From Exophiala sp. HKRS030 (taxonomy: Eukaryota > Ascomycota > Eurotiomycetes > Chaetothyriales > Herpotrichiellaceae), in contig JAHWDD010000016.1 of the NCBI GenBank assembly GCA_023897205.1, positions 310,001 to 374,000 on the forward strand: DNA of 64,000 bases, given 5' to 3'. The stretch's first letter is position 1; every line of letters starts with the position of its first letter. Both the position numbers and the translations under genes were made by a program. Positions 1-10,110 of the stretch are shown piece after piece. The notes beneath the pieces were generated by a model. It was given only the letters and a program-made list of their open reading frames with translations, made no database searches and was not told the DNA's origin.

Positions 1-26
1 TACAGATGATTGAGTGGAATCTCAAG

Positions 27-955
27 CTAACCTGGACTGGTCGGTCTCTCCTCTGGAGTCCATTCCACTAAGAAAGCCTTCATACATGCCGCCGCCGTGG
101 CCGCGGCATACCCTTGCCAGCCCTTCCTCTTATGACTGTCGGCATAGTCACACACCCCTTTGATGACCATACTGGGGAAGTAGTCCCAGACACCGGCCCC
201 TTCCATCTCGAACGCGATGATTCCGTCGGCCTTGGCCACTTGATCGCGATGCTGTCCTGACTTCATCACGCTGTTCCCAGAACCCGTGATGCCAAAATGG
301 ACCATAGGTTGCGGTGTCGTGTCGACCAAGCGGTTTCGAGCAACGCGCATGACCGAATCACACCCAAGGTCATCGCAAGCCGCCTTAAGGGCGGCCTCAC
401 ATATCCGGTCTCCTTCACCACATTCACATGCCGCCGATGTGTGGTGCTGATGCACATAGGAGGAGTAGTACAGTACATCGTTCTCCCGAGCGGGAGGTTT
501 TGTCTTGGGTAACTTCTTCTCCATCTCTTTCAGGAATGTGGCGATGTCATTTTGCATCCTCTGCTTGTAGCGATTGGTCCCTAGTTGGCCTGGATGCCTC
601 GGATTTCCGGACTGGGTCGGCCCAGAGTTTCTTGCACACCAGTCTTCCTCTTAAAGCCTTCAGGATATTGCCTCCCAAAGTCATATTGGATGAGAGCTTG
701 GCTGATGATCACATCGCCCAGCACAATCTCCTGCCCATGCATGCCGCCACATATCCCGACCACCAGAGCCAGCTTGATGTTGGAGAAGCTCACTCGCATG
801 GCTCCTGCCACCGCCGCGGCACTGGTGGTCCCCATGCCCGGCATGTAGGCTAGCACGACATTGTGCTCGCCTATCACGCCGGCCGTGTATGTGTTCGGAT
901 CCCCGGCCGCTTTCCCGTATTTCTTGCCTTCATCTTCCCAGAACTTGTCAAACAC
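27..955 (-). pseudogene. PNP-like (purine nucleoside phosphorylase superfamily) head of a fungal NLR, frameshifted fragment
   Basis: Two consecutive open stretches in different frames encode one domain. The upstream piece (581-955) has the family signatures DPNTYTAGVIGEHNVVLA, PGMGTTSAAAVAGAMR and VGICGGM. The downstream piece (27-557) carries FGITGSGNSVMKSGQHRD and FEMEGAGVWDYFPSMVIKG followed by CDYADSHK. This order is typical of the PNP_UDP_1 domain that heads many fungal NLR-type (NACHT/NB-ARC) proteins and is linked to non-self recognition. The frames join at about 575-585 if one C is restored in the stretch reading AACTAGGG on the minus strand. The usual N-terminal strand (xTVGWVCALPxE-like) is missing because a stop lies directly upstream of 955. 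No NACHT, ankyrin or TPR region follows before the window edge. I read it as a truncated, frameshifted relic. A sequencing error could explain the shift but not the missing N-terminus. Confidence 0.75.
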
Positions 956-1018
956 CTCTTAGATGTGCCTGTTGGCCTTATTCGATTATTGCAGTTCGCT
1001 GGCACCGGTGCTGACCGT

Positions 1019-1390
1019 ATGATGATAAAGCTAAAGACATACAATCTGGCTGAGGACCCGACGTATGAAGCACTATCCTACAAATGGAGCCATGGTGAAA
1101 GGGAGACCATATTGGTGGATGGAAAGCCATTGGAAATCCCACGCAGCTTATTCCTGTTCTTGAAGTCTCTCCGATCGACACAGACGGACGATCAAACACT
1201 CTACTTCGCAGACGCAGTTTGCATCTATTTCTATCGAACCAGAATTATATGCTGCAGAAATTTGAGGTTTATGCCTCAGTATTCCGAGGGTTTTGATTTT
1301 TGCGGATTTGGTATGTGTGCTGAGCCGTATATAGCGCGCCATCGATATGCGCGGCTGCTAATAAACCACTATAGTTCGCGTCCTCGATAG
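1019..1390 (+). pseudogene. HET (heterokaryon incompatibility) domain fragment
   Basis: From the ATG at 1019 the frame reads a HET-domain beginning: TYEALSYKWS matches the canonical YxALSYxWG, it is followed by ILVDGKPLEIPRSLFLFLKS (family: I.VNG....V..NL...L), and then ADAVCI in place of the usual IDAxCIDQ. After about residue 65 the similarity stops and the frame runs into sequence with no domain match. A full HET domain needs at least another 80 residues, including the W.RAWT.QE motif, so this is a truncated copy. It faces the PNP-like relic about 60 bases away, on the opposite strand. HET proteins trigger cell death when genetically different hyphae fuse; this fragment is unlikely to be functional. 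Confidence 0.65.
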
Positions 1391-1436
1391 AACGCCAGAC
1401 TAGGGACCTCTTTCATCTCTGGTGCTATCGTTATTC

Positions 1437-1640
1437 CTAAGTAGCCCCAGGACTGCTAAAGCTTCCCAAGATTTCACTAATACGTGATTGAACCTCCTCA
1501 AGCGAGGCCCCGCTGCGAATCATCTGGAACAAATCATCTATCTGACCGACTTGTGCGCTATAAAGAACCTGGAAAAGATCCTGCAGAAGTTTTTGAATGT
1601 CATCTTGCCCCAGGTGTGAAAAGTCCAGAGGATCGTATCT
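1437..1640 (-). pseudogene. C-terminal fragment resembling a fungal transcription-factor tail
   Basis: The minus strand has an open stretch without a start codon. It contains DPLDFSHLGQDDIQ, then VLYSAQVGQIDDLFQMIRSG and ASLEEVQSRISEILG, and ends at TAG (1437-1439). The amphipathic pattern LFQMIRSGASLEEV resembles the LLxxIRxGASxEEI helices near the C-terminus of many fungal Zn2Cys6 or bZIP regulators. A possible splice acceptor (CACAG) sits at its upstream edge. I found no DNA-binding domain upstream. It may be the last exon of a decayed gene. Low confidence. Confidence 0.25.
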
Positions 1641-2290
1641 GTGATTTCAATGGCTTGCGTCGCTCATGATACAAGTCTTCCCGAGTTCGGTGCAATTTGG
1701 TACAGGTGGTGATGCCACCTTCTGGAGTCTCAGCTTGAACGCTAGTGACTTGTCAGCTTCAGCTTTGTGCAATGTATGGGATGGTGTTCTTAACCCCTCG
1801 AATGCGGTTACCTAGCCCGGTTGCCTGCTCAGTTGCCCTTTGAGTTTCGACTCTGCGGAGAGAACAGTGACGATATCTTTAGGGTACTCAGGCTGACAGC
1901 GAAAGGTCGAGAATTGGGAGGATGATGAGAATGTTCACGAAAAGCTCGCTGTGCTTGGCTTTAGAACAATTCAAGGGATTCGCATATCTCGGGTATATCA
2001 TCCGAGGGGTTACGCCATCTTGGAATGGCTGTTAAGTTCCGGCCTAGGGACGTACGAATCAGACCTGACCTAATGTCCACTCAGTGGGGATTATCACGCT
2101 GAACATTCTGAGACTTTTTGTGAAACATAGAAGCGCGCGGGAGAACAACGGAGGCAGTCCGATCATGCGTGCAAACCACGTGTAAGGGCGCGCAAGCTTG
2201 GCTTGCCATTATTAGGCCGCACAATGAAAAAGACCGATTAGGTTCTCATAGCGCCTCTCAACTTTGTTCATTTCCCACTCTTCCCTCACC
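1641..2290. other. Gene-poor stretch
   Basis: I see no convincing gene here. A plus-strand open stretch without a start codon around 1918-2070 (EDDENVHEKLAVLGFRTI and onward) reads like protein but matches nothing I know. It could be a relic. Confidence 0.3.
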
Positions 2291-2572
2291 TTAATCGATC
2301 TTCCAACGGCACTGCCACCACTGTTCCACTCCCTTGATGTCTCGCTTAGTAAGAAACATTTCTGGGGGTTTGACCAAATCTTCCCTTGTGTCAATCTCAA
2401 GCATTCCTCCAGGCTCGATCTTGTCGACGTCAATTACTAGCCGCGATCTCCAGTTTTCGGGCCTTATCCACTGAATGATAATGATCTGTGTGCTTACTGG
2501 ATACTCCACCTTAAGGAAGAGCTCCGTGTCATGAATGTCGAATGTTTGACTCATGCCGTTCGAACATGGCAT
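2291..2572 (-). CDS. Small hypothetical protein, doubtful
   Basis: An open frame of 93 codons from an ATG (2572) to TAA (2291). The product has alternating hydrophobic and charged segments (TQIIIIQWIRPENWRSR, GGMLEIDTREDL) and ends in WWQCRWKID. It has no signal peptide, membrane segment or recognised motif. An overlapping frame on the same strand (2212-2433) is also open, which weakens the case. It lies among decayed genes and could be a relic of an orphan gene. I cannot assign a function. Confidence 0.25.
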   Translation of the reverse strand: MPCSNGMSQTFDIHDTELFLKVEYPVSTQIIIIQWIRPENWRSRLVIDVDKIEPGGMLEIDTREDLVKPPEMFLTKRDIKGVEQWWQCRWKID

Positions 2573-2589
2573 GATAAAGGACAACCAAT

Positions 2590-3260
2590 CTCATTCATAC
2601 CATTTTCGAACAGCATGTCGTAGGTTCGACTTTCATGATCTCTAATGATATGGGTAGACTAAGAATACTGCCCATAATAGAGATCCGTGAAACATCGAAC
2701 CTATCTCTATCTTTGTTTAGGTGAGCGTGATCTAAAGGTAATAAGCCCCATCCTTTAATAGGGAACTATGTGCGTTATGACATACTCTTCTACTCCCCTT
2801 CTATCCCAAAATTATAAGGTCTTGCTTTCATTCAAGATACTCGTCATTAGTACAGAACTTGTTAGGTCACACTATAGCCCTAGATAACCTTTTCTGATTT
2901 CTCGCGAGCCGCTAGTAGGTTCTGTATCCTGATACCACTTTGTCTTGAGAAGTCTCGCTGGGCCAATGAATCTAGATGCCTCTTATCTTATAGGTGTACG
3001 CTCGTATATAGAGATCCTAGGTATACGAGGATCGAGTTTAACACCCTGGGCAACTTTAGCGGGGATTATTACCAAGTCTAATGGTAACTTATACACTATA
3101 GACTTAAGTGGTCGGCGTATACGTTATAGCCCTAGAGCGGGGCGGGTGGGGAGTAGCTATCGTTTCCTTAAAACACCATCCGCGTTCTAGTGCGTTATGC
3201 TAGCATAGAGAACCGCAAGTCATTCTAAGCTCTACTATATAAGTCCCAATATCTCAGTAG
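2590..3260. other. TpA-rich, gene-free stretch (possible RIP-affected relic)
   Basis: The sequence is dense in TA steps (CTATAGCCCTAGATA, GTATATAGAG, CTAGGTATACG, GCGTATACG) and has no convincing coding frame. This fits a short mobile-element relic mutated by repeat-induced point mutation (CpA to TpA), a process known in filamentous ascomycetes. I see no terminal repeats or polymerase motifs, so the origin is an inference. Confidence 0.3.
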
Positions 3261-3503
3261 AGTTCGTGGTCATAAAGTACAACAAAATATGGAGCCAGCT
3301 TCGCCCTCGGCATGAAAGGGGCCCTACTCCTTTTCCAGTAGATGACAGAGGGAGCAGCATTCAACACATTTATCAACGATGTCGGCCGACCTTACAGATT
3401 TCCTTATTGCACATCACGTCCCCCAGGAGGATTTCAGCATTCGTGTTCGCGTCTTCAGGAACTGCGCCACAGGATCCCAGAATTCGCCTTGCCATCGTAC
3501 CGT

Positions 3504-5047
3504 TTAGTGGGTCGATGTGTTGTTTATAGGAGCGCAAGCGCGGCAGGTGCGCCCTTTGCTCGATGAAAGTTCCTGCCCGCGGTGCTGGTCCCTGAAGGCG
3601 TCATCTTTCTCCCGGGCAAATATGAACGCGACTGATAACAGATTTACCCTCCAGGGTGGAAGGTTGCAGGGTATGTCGGTCGTAGCAGTTAAAAGCACCA
3701 CAAACACCAGCGTAGTTGCCCCAATCCCAACCCCAACCACTTCTCGAATGTAGGCGATTCTTGGGCACAGGGACACTTCAGATTGCCAAATTTGTTCAAA
3801 GATCCTGTCCACGTATTTCTGATCCTTCTCCGGCTCCGTGGCCCTCATTGCACCACGTAACGGTAGATTCATGACGCTAGCTAATGTGAGATGAACTCTC
3901 CTCGGCATCAAGTGCATCATGGTCGCTGTCAATGCCGCATTCCAGCTACTAAACACCAGGCGCTTGCCCTTACATAATCCGCAGTATCCAGCCAAGGCTA
4001 CGCTCTTAGGGTCCTCGACCGCGGCTGAGGCCGCCATCATAAAGGACTCCTCCGCGTGAGAGCGTGTGATGAATGGCGTCTGCGTCCGGCCTGGCATCAG
4101 TTGGGTGTTGACGATCCCAGGGTAACCGCGTAGCTCGATGGAGAGAGACTCGGAGAATTCGCGCACAAGTGTTTGGTTGCGTGGTAGACATTTTGACCAG
4201 GGCTTGCCAAACAACCTAGCGAGGACTTGTCATTCCGTGCTGAAATATATCGAGGGCAGGGAAAAAACGGGTGTAGGGTAGGGGAGTGCAGAACTTACCG
4301 CCAACGCTGGAAACATGCAGAAGCCATCCACGACCGCATTTTAGCATGTCGCTGCCAAATAGCAGCGTCAGCGGGACCAGAGCAATGCAATTCAAGGTCG
4401 TCATACGTTCAGCCAATTCGATTGGCTGTTCCATTGTCTCACCAGCAGCTCCGAGGCCAGCGTTATTGACTAAGACCTCGACGGTTAAACGTTCAACCCT
4501 GACCTGATCGTAGAGCTGCTTCGGCTTCCCAGGCACAGATCGATCAAGCGTAATGGTTCGTGCAGTTCTTACCATATTTGGTCTCGACATTGGTTTTGAC
4601 ATTTTCGAGTTGCTCCTTGTTCCGCCCAACTAACACGAGGTTGTGGCCGTGCTCAGCGAAGATATAGCTCAGTTCTGCACCGATTCCGCTCGAGGCGCCC
4701 GTGATCAGGACAAGTCCTTGTGGGGTTGTGGGACGAGGGAAGAAAGCTCGCAGAGGCAAAATGATCGCCGCAGTCGCTGCGGCGGTCAATAGTCCTGGTG
4801 TGCCGAGCACGAAGATGGATATCGCGGTAGATACGGCGGCGAATACCGTGATGAGTTCGATGTTGATATCGTCAAGAACAAGGTACTTGGGCTTGAAGCT
4901 GGCTGGATTTCCAACCTCAACAGCACCGTGCGAGGGCTGCTCTTGTTCATTGATGTGTCTTTTCCTCAGGGGGCCGGTGGCTGCTGTGGCTGTTGTGGCT
5001 GTGGAGGACTTTAGTTCGTCTGCATAGATTTGGCTAAATTTGGACAT
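3504..5047 (-). pseudogene. Short-chain dehydrogenase/reductase, membrane-anchored type, with two frameshifts
   Basis: The start is the ATG at 5047. The N-terminal part has a hydrophobic segment (ITVFAAVSTAISIFVLGTPG), then the Rossmann motif VLITGASSGIGAEL, then LVNNAGLGAAGE and VSSVG, and the active-site YHATK, followed by REFSESLSIELRGYPG and VNTQLMPGRTQTPF. This is a membrane-associated SDR resembling 17-beta-hydroxysteroid or 3-ketoacyl reductases. One intron fits well (4240-4298; donor GTAAGT, acceptor TTTCAG). The frame is broken twice: an extra base near 4565 (after KYGK) and a missing base near 4168 (between ATKH and VREF). The tail after EPEKDQ (below about 3800) lacks family similarity and is probably read-through past a lost stop. 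All catalytic motifs are present, so decay looks recent; sequencing errors are an alternative. Confidence 0.7.
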
Positions 5048-5986
5048 GCTGTACAGCGTGAGAGGAGAATGCCGGCTTCTTCGTCTACCTAGAACTAAGT
5101 CGGTGCCGACTGGAAGGGTCTCTTAGCAATATTGTGAATTTGAGCTTAAGAACCAACAGGTTAGTTCTGTTGGGTGCGCCCTGATATGATCAAGCTTGTG
5201 CTGAGGTCCAGAGTGACTCGGCTAAGGCTGGGTCTGAAGGCTGCGAAGTTTCCGTGCTAGGTTGTCTACCTGAAAAATGCAATGCTCAGGTGACGTACCT
5301 TGTTTTGCCTCTACGTTTGGTAACCTCGTAATGGGCCAACCTACTGCCCTCAGCGAGATCAATTAAAACTGATAGATGGTAACCGCTCCGTGGTGTTTGA
5401 AGAGGTTTGGGAGAGAAAGAGGGCATCGACTTGGCCCGGACTGCTGGTACCTTGGCCTGTCACATGATGAGGCTGCTTCAAGTTGAATCCAGACGCTGCA
5501 AAGGTTTGAAGCTATGTAGAAGATTATTGGGAGATAGTGGTAAATGGCGTTTGAACGGAATTGAAAAAGGGAAAAGGTGTTTGTTGATGCGAGTGGCGAA
5601 TAGCGCGCTCGACCATGTCACCGCTGAATAACGAAACATTGCTCTTTTGTGGCTGGAAATTATGCATCTCACGAGCTCCAGGCTCAAGCACTACTATCCC
5701 TCTTGCACTCAAATTCCCAGCTTTGCACATACTACTTGCATCTGTCTCCACACGGATGACTCCGAGGCACTTCACTGTTTGCTCCTGATAGTTGGAACAT
5801 TGACCCAGCAAAGGTCATTCATCTTGTCGTGACGACATCTCGATGTCATCTCTCATTCGGGCCCGGAAATGTTAAAACTCCTCACGCAGCCAGAAGATTC
5901 CGTGGCTCAATTTATCCTCTCTTCATCCTCCACCCTTGATTGAGAAAATCGTTCACAAAAGCTGCACCCGTGCACAAACCAACATC
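5048..5986. other. Intergenic region
   Basis: This is the shared upstream region of the SDR (minus) and the CHZ1-like gene (plus). Open frames at 5407-5832 overlap on both strands and lack coding character. Confidence 0.5.
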
Positions 5987-6380
5987 ATGTCTACCAACGC
6001 CGACGCAGCATTCGACAAGCAGGATACCGACACCGACGACATCCCTCAAGGTGGCGACACCGTCGACAATTCCTACGCTACCAACGACAAGGTGGTCCCC
6101 GTGGTCAAGGATGAAGTTCCGGTGGAACAACCCAACGATGCGCGCAACCCTGACTCCGATCAGGCGCTAGGTACACTGATCCTCGAACCCTCCTCTTCTT
6201 GATTGAACATATCGCTAACACTGACGTCTAGAGCAAGACGAGAAGGAAGCCATCGACAAAAGCAACATTCTCAAGGGCGGCCGTACTCGAGGCGCGACGA
6301 AGCCGGAAGGCGCCTACCAGGACCCAGAGGGTGAGGGCGGCGGCCTTCCCGCAGACGATGGAACTTCTGCGGTGCGGTAA
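5987..6380 (+). CDS. CHZ1-like small acidic protein (possible histone H2A.Z chaperone)
   Basis: Two exons, 5987-6170 and 6232-6380, give a 110-residue acidic protein. The intron has donor GTACAC, acceptor GTCTAG and branch CGCTAACA. The start ATG follows AACATC, a good fungal context. Most of the protein is low-complexity (DKQDTDTDDIPQGG). After the splice it reads EAIDKSNILKGGRTRGATK, which resembles the CHZ motif (IDTSNIxxxGRRTRGK) of Chz1, a nuclear chaperone for H2A.Z-H2B dimers. The match is short, and the acidic run is weaker than in typical Chz1 proteins. A general small hydrophilic or stress-type protein is the alternative. Confidence 0.45.
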
Positions 6381-7285
6381 TCACCTGAAGAGTCCCACAA
6401 GGACACTACCATTGACGGGGAAAAGTGATATAACACTATGTATGAGCGTGGGGCTGCGACTGAAGGACGACACGTGGCATGACATGAAGTATGGATCTTG
6501 GATGTCTCTTTTCGCAACCAGACTCAATAGGACCCAGTTGAGCACTAAGTCAGGGACAACTGAAACTTGCAGTAAATCGACATGCAGAGCCTTGCCGTAC
6601 CTATGATCTCCATCCAGAGAAACCGGTATGTGAACAAAGCGCAGATCACCATAGAGCCGCAGTTTGTGTCGATACCGCCCATCAGGAGAACCTCGTTGCC
6701 GCATGCTCAATACCTTCGGTTCTTCCGGATCTACGTGATCATCAGAATTACAGTGACAGTATCCTTGCTCAGGCGGGTGCAGTGTCCGAACGCACGCTCA
6801 TATTACGGGGCGGAAGATTGAAGCGATCGAATGAGAGCGCACGGAAACAGCCGCCCCGGAAAACTCACAAAGCACGATGTCTCGGAAGAAGGCGTCCAGC
6901 AAGTATCGTTGAAAATCATTAAGGACCTTACTGTGAGCTTTTTATCCATGGTGCGCCTTCTATATTAACAGTCATTCGGTCAGATCTCATCACATTCACT
7001 ATCTATATATACATATCGCTCGGACACGCTACTAGATGTGCATTGAATGAGAAGGCAGCGAGTTGTGGTAGCTCACTGCCATCAACGTCGGGCGCATTCG
7101 CATCGATCCGCGAACATCCTTCCAGCATTCGGCTCGGTCTCAATTTTTCGACATACTCTGCAGTACACAGACTGGCTTCGAAAAGGTCTGGCGTCCATTC
7201 CATCCCCAGCTATCACATCCCTTCCCACAAAGCAGTCGTGGACTTCGCCGGACCAGAACCAGAGCTTCACTTAGGAGAGGAGCGG
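6381..7285. other. Intergenic region
   Basis: Only short overlapping frames on both strands. No RNA gene or repeat was recognised. Confidence 0.4.
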
Positions 7286-8030
7286 CCAGATCGTTATCTC
7301 CTAAAGTTCACCAAGCTGGGAGAGCAGATTTTCTTATATAAGCTAGCAACAGGAACCTCTTCGAAACCACAGCCGTCTGCAGTCGGCCCGACCTAATTAA
7401 TAATATGTTCCTGGATGGGAGCCCAGCCACGGTACAACAAGAAGTACACAAAGCCTTATCAGATGATGCATCCTTAGTCTCTAATCCTTCTACTCCGATA
7501 AATGGAGCAGACCTATTCTGGCGACCACTGTTTCTACAGCGAAAAGCTATATAGCCTGCTCCCTCGGTGATACAGCAGCTCGGGGACGAGAAACGACCGA
7601 ACAAGCCCAGCGTTCTCGTTCACATATTTTCGAATGGTGGTTCGTACATAGCTTCGCAGTTTATGGCTGCCTACCGAGACTTTTCGCCAAACAAGGACGA
7701 GCTACTTCCGATATCAGCATTGGTTCTGGACACTACGCCTAGCTTGCCATCCTCAAGACCTACTCACACCGCAATATCGGAATCACTGCCCGAATCCGGT
7801 CCTCTGCGGGCCGTCGGTAGTGTGGCAGTATAGTGATACATTGGCAAGGCGAAGACGATCGAGAACACATCAGGAAGCGACAACATCACCATATGACTTC
7901 GGACCGCACAGGGCTCTTGCCGCCTTTCCGAGAAATCCTATGGAATAGTGCTAAGGCGCTAAAATGCATTACATCTTCAACGATCACGGTTCGAGTCCAA
8001 CTCGGTTCCCTCGAAAAGCACTGTCTAGTA
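7286..8030 (+). pseudogene. DUF829/TMEM53-like alpha/beta-hydrolase pseudogene
   Basis: Pieces of a DUF829 protein follow one another in order on the plus strand. They are FTKLGEQIFLYKLATGTSS (N-terminal strand), CSWMGAQPRY (the usual GWMxAxxRHxxKY region, near 7410), and ADLFWRPLFLQRK (near 7510). Then comes the nucleophile region VLVHIFSNGGSYIASQ with LLPISALVLDTTP (7600-7735), and finally a weak YIFNDH remnant near 7970. Between them are in-frame stops (TAA near 7394, TAGs near 7476 and 7550) and at least one frame change near 7495. No intron removes all of these. TMEM53/DUF829 proteins are eukaryotic membrane-associated hydrolase-fold proteins. This copy is not functional. Confidence 0.65.
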
Positions 8031-8298
8031 TGATATATCCTTCTCGACTGGCGTCGCAGCACGTAAGTTACCGAGCTACACGCATTTGCTGATATGCTTT
8101 CAGCGAAATATGGTTGACCTTTCATGGCGGTCGACTTCAATTTTCATTATCAATGATCAGAAATTCTATGAGGCGAACACCAAGCGCCCTCAACCACGAA
8201 ACTCGAGCTATTTTGCACCGTCCCATGTCTATATATAGCGGTACGCAAAAAAAGGGAATTGATGACGATTCCCCATTTTTGGCTCCGTCAACTGTCAG

Positions 8299-9255
8299 GC
8301 CTTGGGGGCCTCTATTTCTGGTCCTCCTAAGTCCCTTCTGCAACCTTTGTCCGATACGGCATATGCGATCCCGAAGCCCCCGTCAGCATATATTCCACAT
8401 CAGGCTCGGTTCTCAAATTCCCACTGGACCAGGGCGAATGAATGCGCTGTGGACCAGTTTGGGCCTAGCCACGAAGATGAAGAACTGTCCGACAGCGATG
8501 GGTCATCCGTCGAGGCTCCATCCGTTGACGACGACAATTCTGTTAGCACGGTGATCCCTGAGGACGAAGATTTTGCACAGATCCGGGTTGCTATTCATGT
8601 GGAAGTCGTCACCCAAGTTTTCGAGCGAGATGGGGTGATTGCTGGCGCCGAGACGCCGTCCAGTGATGGACATTTGTGGCCACCTCCAACTATCTTCCAG
8701 TACGCCGCCTGTTTGTCCCACACAAGGATACCGACTAACTGATACAGGCAAACGACTGGGGAGCTCATTGACGCTGAATACACCCTCGTACGAGTCGCTC
8801 TTGAGGACCGTAGGACCGTGGACCTTGATGAGATAGCCCAGGACCTTGATGAGATGGTGGGGGATATCCTTCAGGTGCCCAGCATCACACCCCTAAACGA
8901 TGGGTCATGGGAAATTCTTGTTCGGAATGCCTATCTCCCCACTCTACGGAGCAAGCTCCCTAACCGCTTTACTCTCGATCCGCAATACTGCCCATTTGAA
9001 CCTCTTCGCGAGGACGTGGAATGTTGGGGGCTCGAGAAGGCCCGGGAACTTTATGCCCTCTGGTTTTCAGAAAGGGCAATTAGGGTTATTGAAAAATCCT
9101 GGGCCATTGCACAAATGTACTATGGTCATGTCTTGAAGCATCACAATCGAAGGATTCGGAGTCTATTGAGCGAGTCGAGTACGATGGGTACAATGGGAGA
9201 TTCAATGTTGAATGGCCTACAAACGGAGGGAGGAGACGAGGATGTTAGAAGGTAG
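8299..9255 (+). CDS. Orphan paralog A, duplicated pair flanking the AAA+ gene (5' end unresolved)
   Basis: Exons 8299-8699 and 8748-9255, with intron donor GTACGC, acceptor GATACAG and branch GACTAAC. The reading frame has no ATG in the first exon, so a 5' exon is probably missing from this model; the bases before 8299 (ACTGTCAG) look like an acceptor. The product has an acidic linker (EDEELSDSDGSS, then PEDEDFAQIRVAIHVEVV) and a C-terminal domain with WEILVRNAYLPTLRSKL and KARELYALWFSERAIRVI. It is clearly related to the gene at 13193-13947: WEILV, ARxL, WFxxRAxRxI and the phase-2 intron position are shared. I know no Pfam family for it. The downstream flank is duplicated as well. Function unknown. 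Confidence 0.6.
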
Positions 9256-9289
9256 CTGGCGCTCATTCGCCGTCGCTTTCAGGCCGGTC

Positions 9290-9535
9290 GGTCCCTCCGC
9301 CATTTGTTCAGGTTAGGCCACATCTAGGCCTAGTCAGTAGCCACACCTTCACCCCGGACAATCGATAGTGGTTGATTAGGAGCGCTCTCGGTGACTCTTT
9401 CAAACCTCGTACATATCAACACTAGCCCTTTCTCTGAGGATGGTATAGTCTCCGCAAGCTGCGTCAAATCTATTAGCGCTACCTGACAGAAGTGTAAGAT
9501 ATCCGGACGCTGATCTATGTTCAAATGGTGGCTCT
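9290..9535. repeat. Duplicated 3' flank, copy A
   Basis: From about 9305 to 9527 the sequence is a close match to about 13990-14215. Both copies contain CACCTTCACCCCGGAC, ATCGATAGTGGTTGATTAGG, GACTCTTTC and AAGTGTAAGATATCCGGACG in the same order and spacing, with only small indels. Each copy sits directly after one orphan paralog, on the same strand, so the unit is gene plus flank. The opposite strand is open in this copy (9330-9704) but carries stops in copy B, so it is not treated as a gene. Confidence 0.85.
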
Positions 9536-10110
9536 GGCTGTCCGCTTGTGGAAGGGTTAGGTACGAACCTGACCCTACAGAAGTATGGGCCATTGGGACT
9601 TCGTGCGCCGTCCCCTTTGCATCTCGGGCAGGAGTTAGTTTAGAAGACCGCCGCCTGAGGTTCTGTTTTTGGGTTTCGTCGGACATTGCTCGAGTATGTC
9701 CCACTCATCTGTGTGTTCATCAGTGTCGAAGCGATTGAAGGAGTTTGGAGGCACTGACCTAAAACGTTAGCAAGACACCACTGTCCCATTTAAGGTGGGC
9801 ATAGGACAGCCGGATTATGGGATCGACCTCTTTCTCTACATCTCTCGCATAGACAAAGTCCGCAGCCGGGCCTAGCGCCGCATTGTTACTCATTGTAGGC
9901 TTCTCTTGGCTAAGGATGATGTAGTATATGCTTCCTGCAATAGATACTCTTCTCGATCGTCTATTCTCAATTTTTGTTTCTCTGTCCTGTCCTCAAGTCT
10001 GTCCCTAGTTCTTCTTATTCAGTCTTTTCCCCTCGGATCAGAGTTCCCATTAAAGCTTTGACCCTTCATATCTCTCCTATCTCCGCGGCTTGCTTTACTC
10101 CTTTGGAGTT
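9536..10110. promoter_or_regulatory. Upstream region of the AAA+ ATPase gene
   Basis: The last 100 bases before the ATG are pyrimidine-rich (TTTTTGTTTCTCTGTCCTGT, CTCTCCTATCTC). This is common just upstream of translation starts in filamentous fungi. No specific operator was recognised. Confidence 0.35.

Noticed and set aside
7975..8010. GGTTCGAGTCC resembling a tRNA T-arm
   Set aside because: The flanking bases do not form a five-pair stem and no acceptor or anticodon arms are present. It lies within the DUF829 relic.
9330..9704. Minus-strand frame of 124 codons over the duplicated flank
   Set aside because: The matching region in copy B carries several stops in the corresponding frame, so the conservation is not protein coding.
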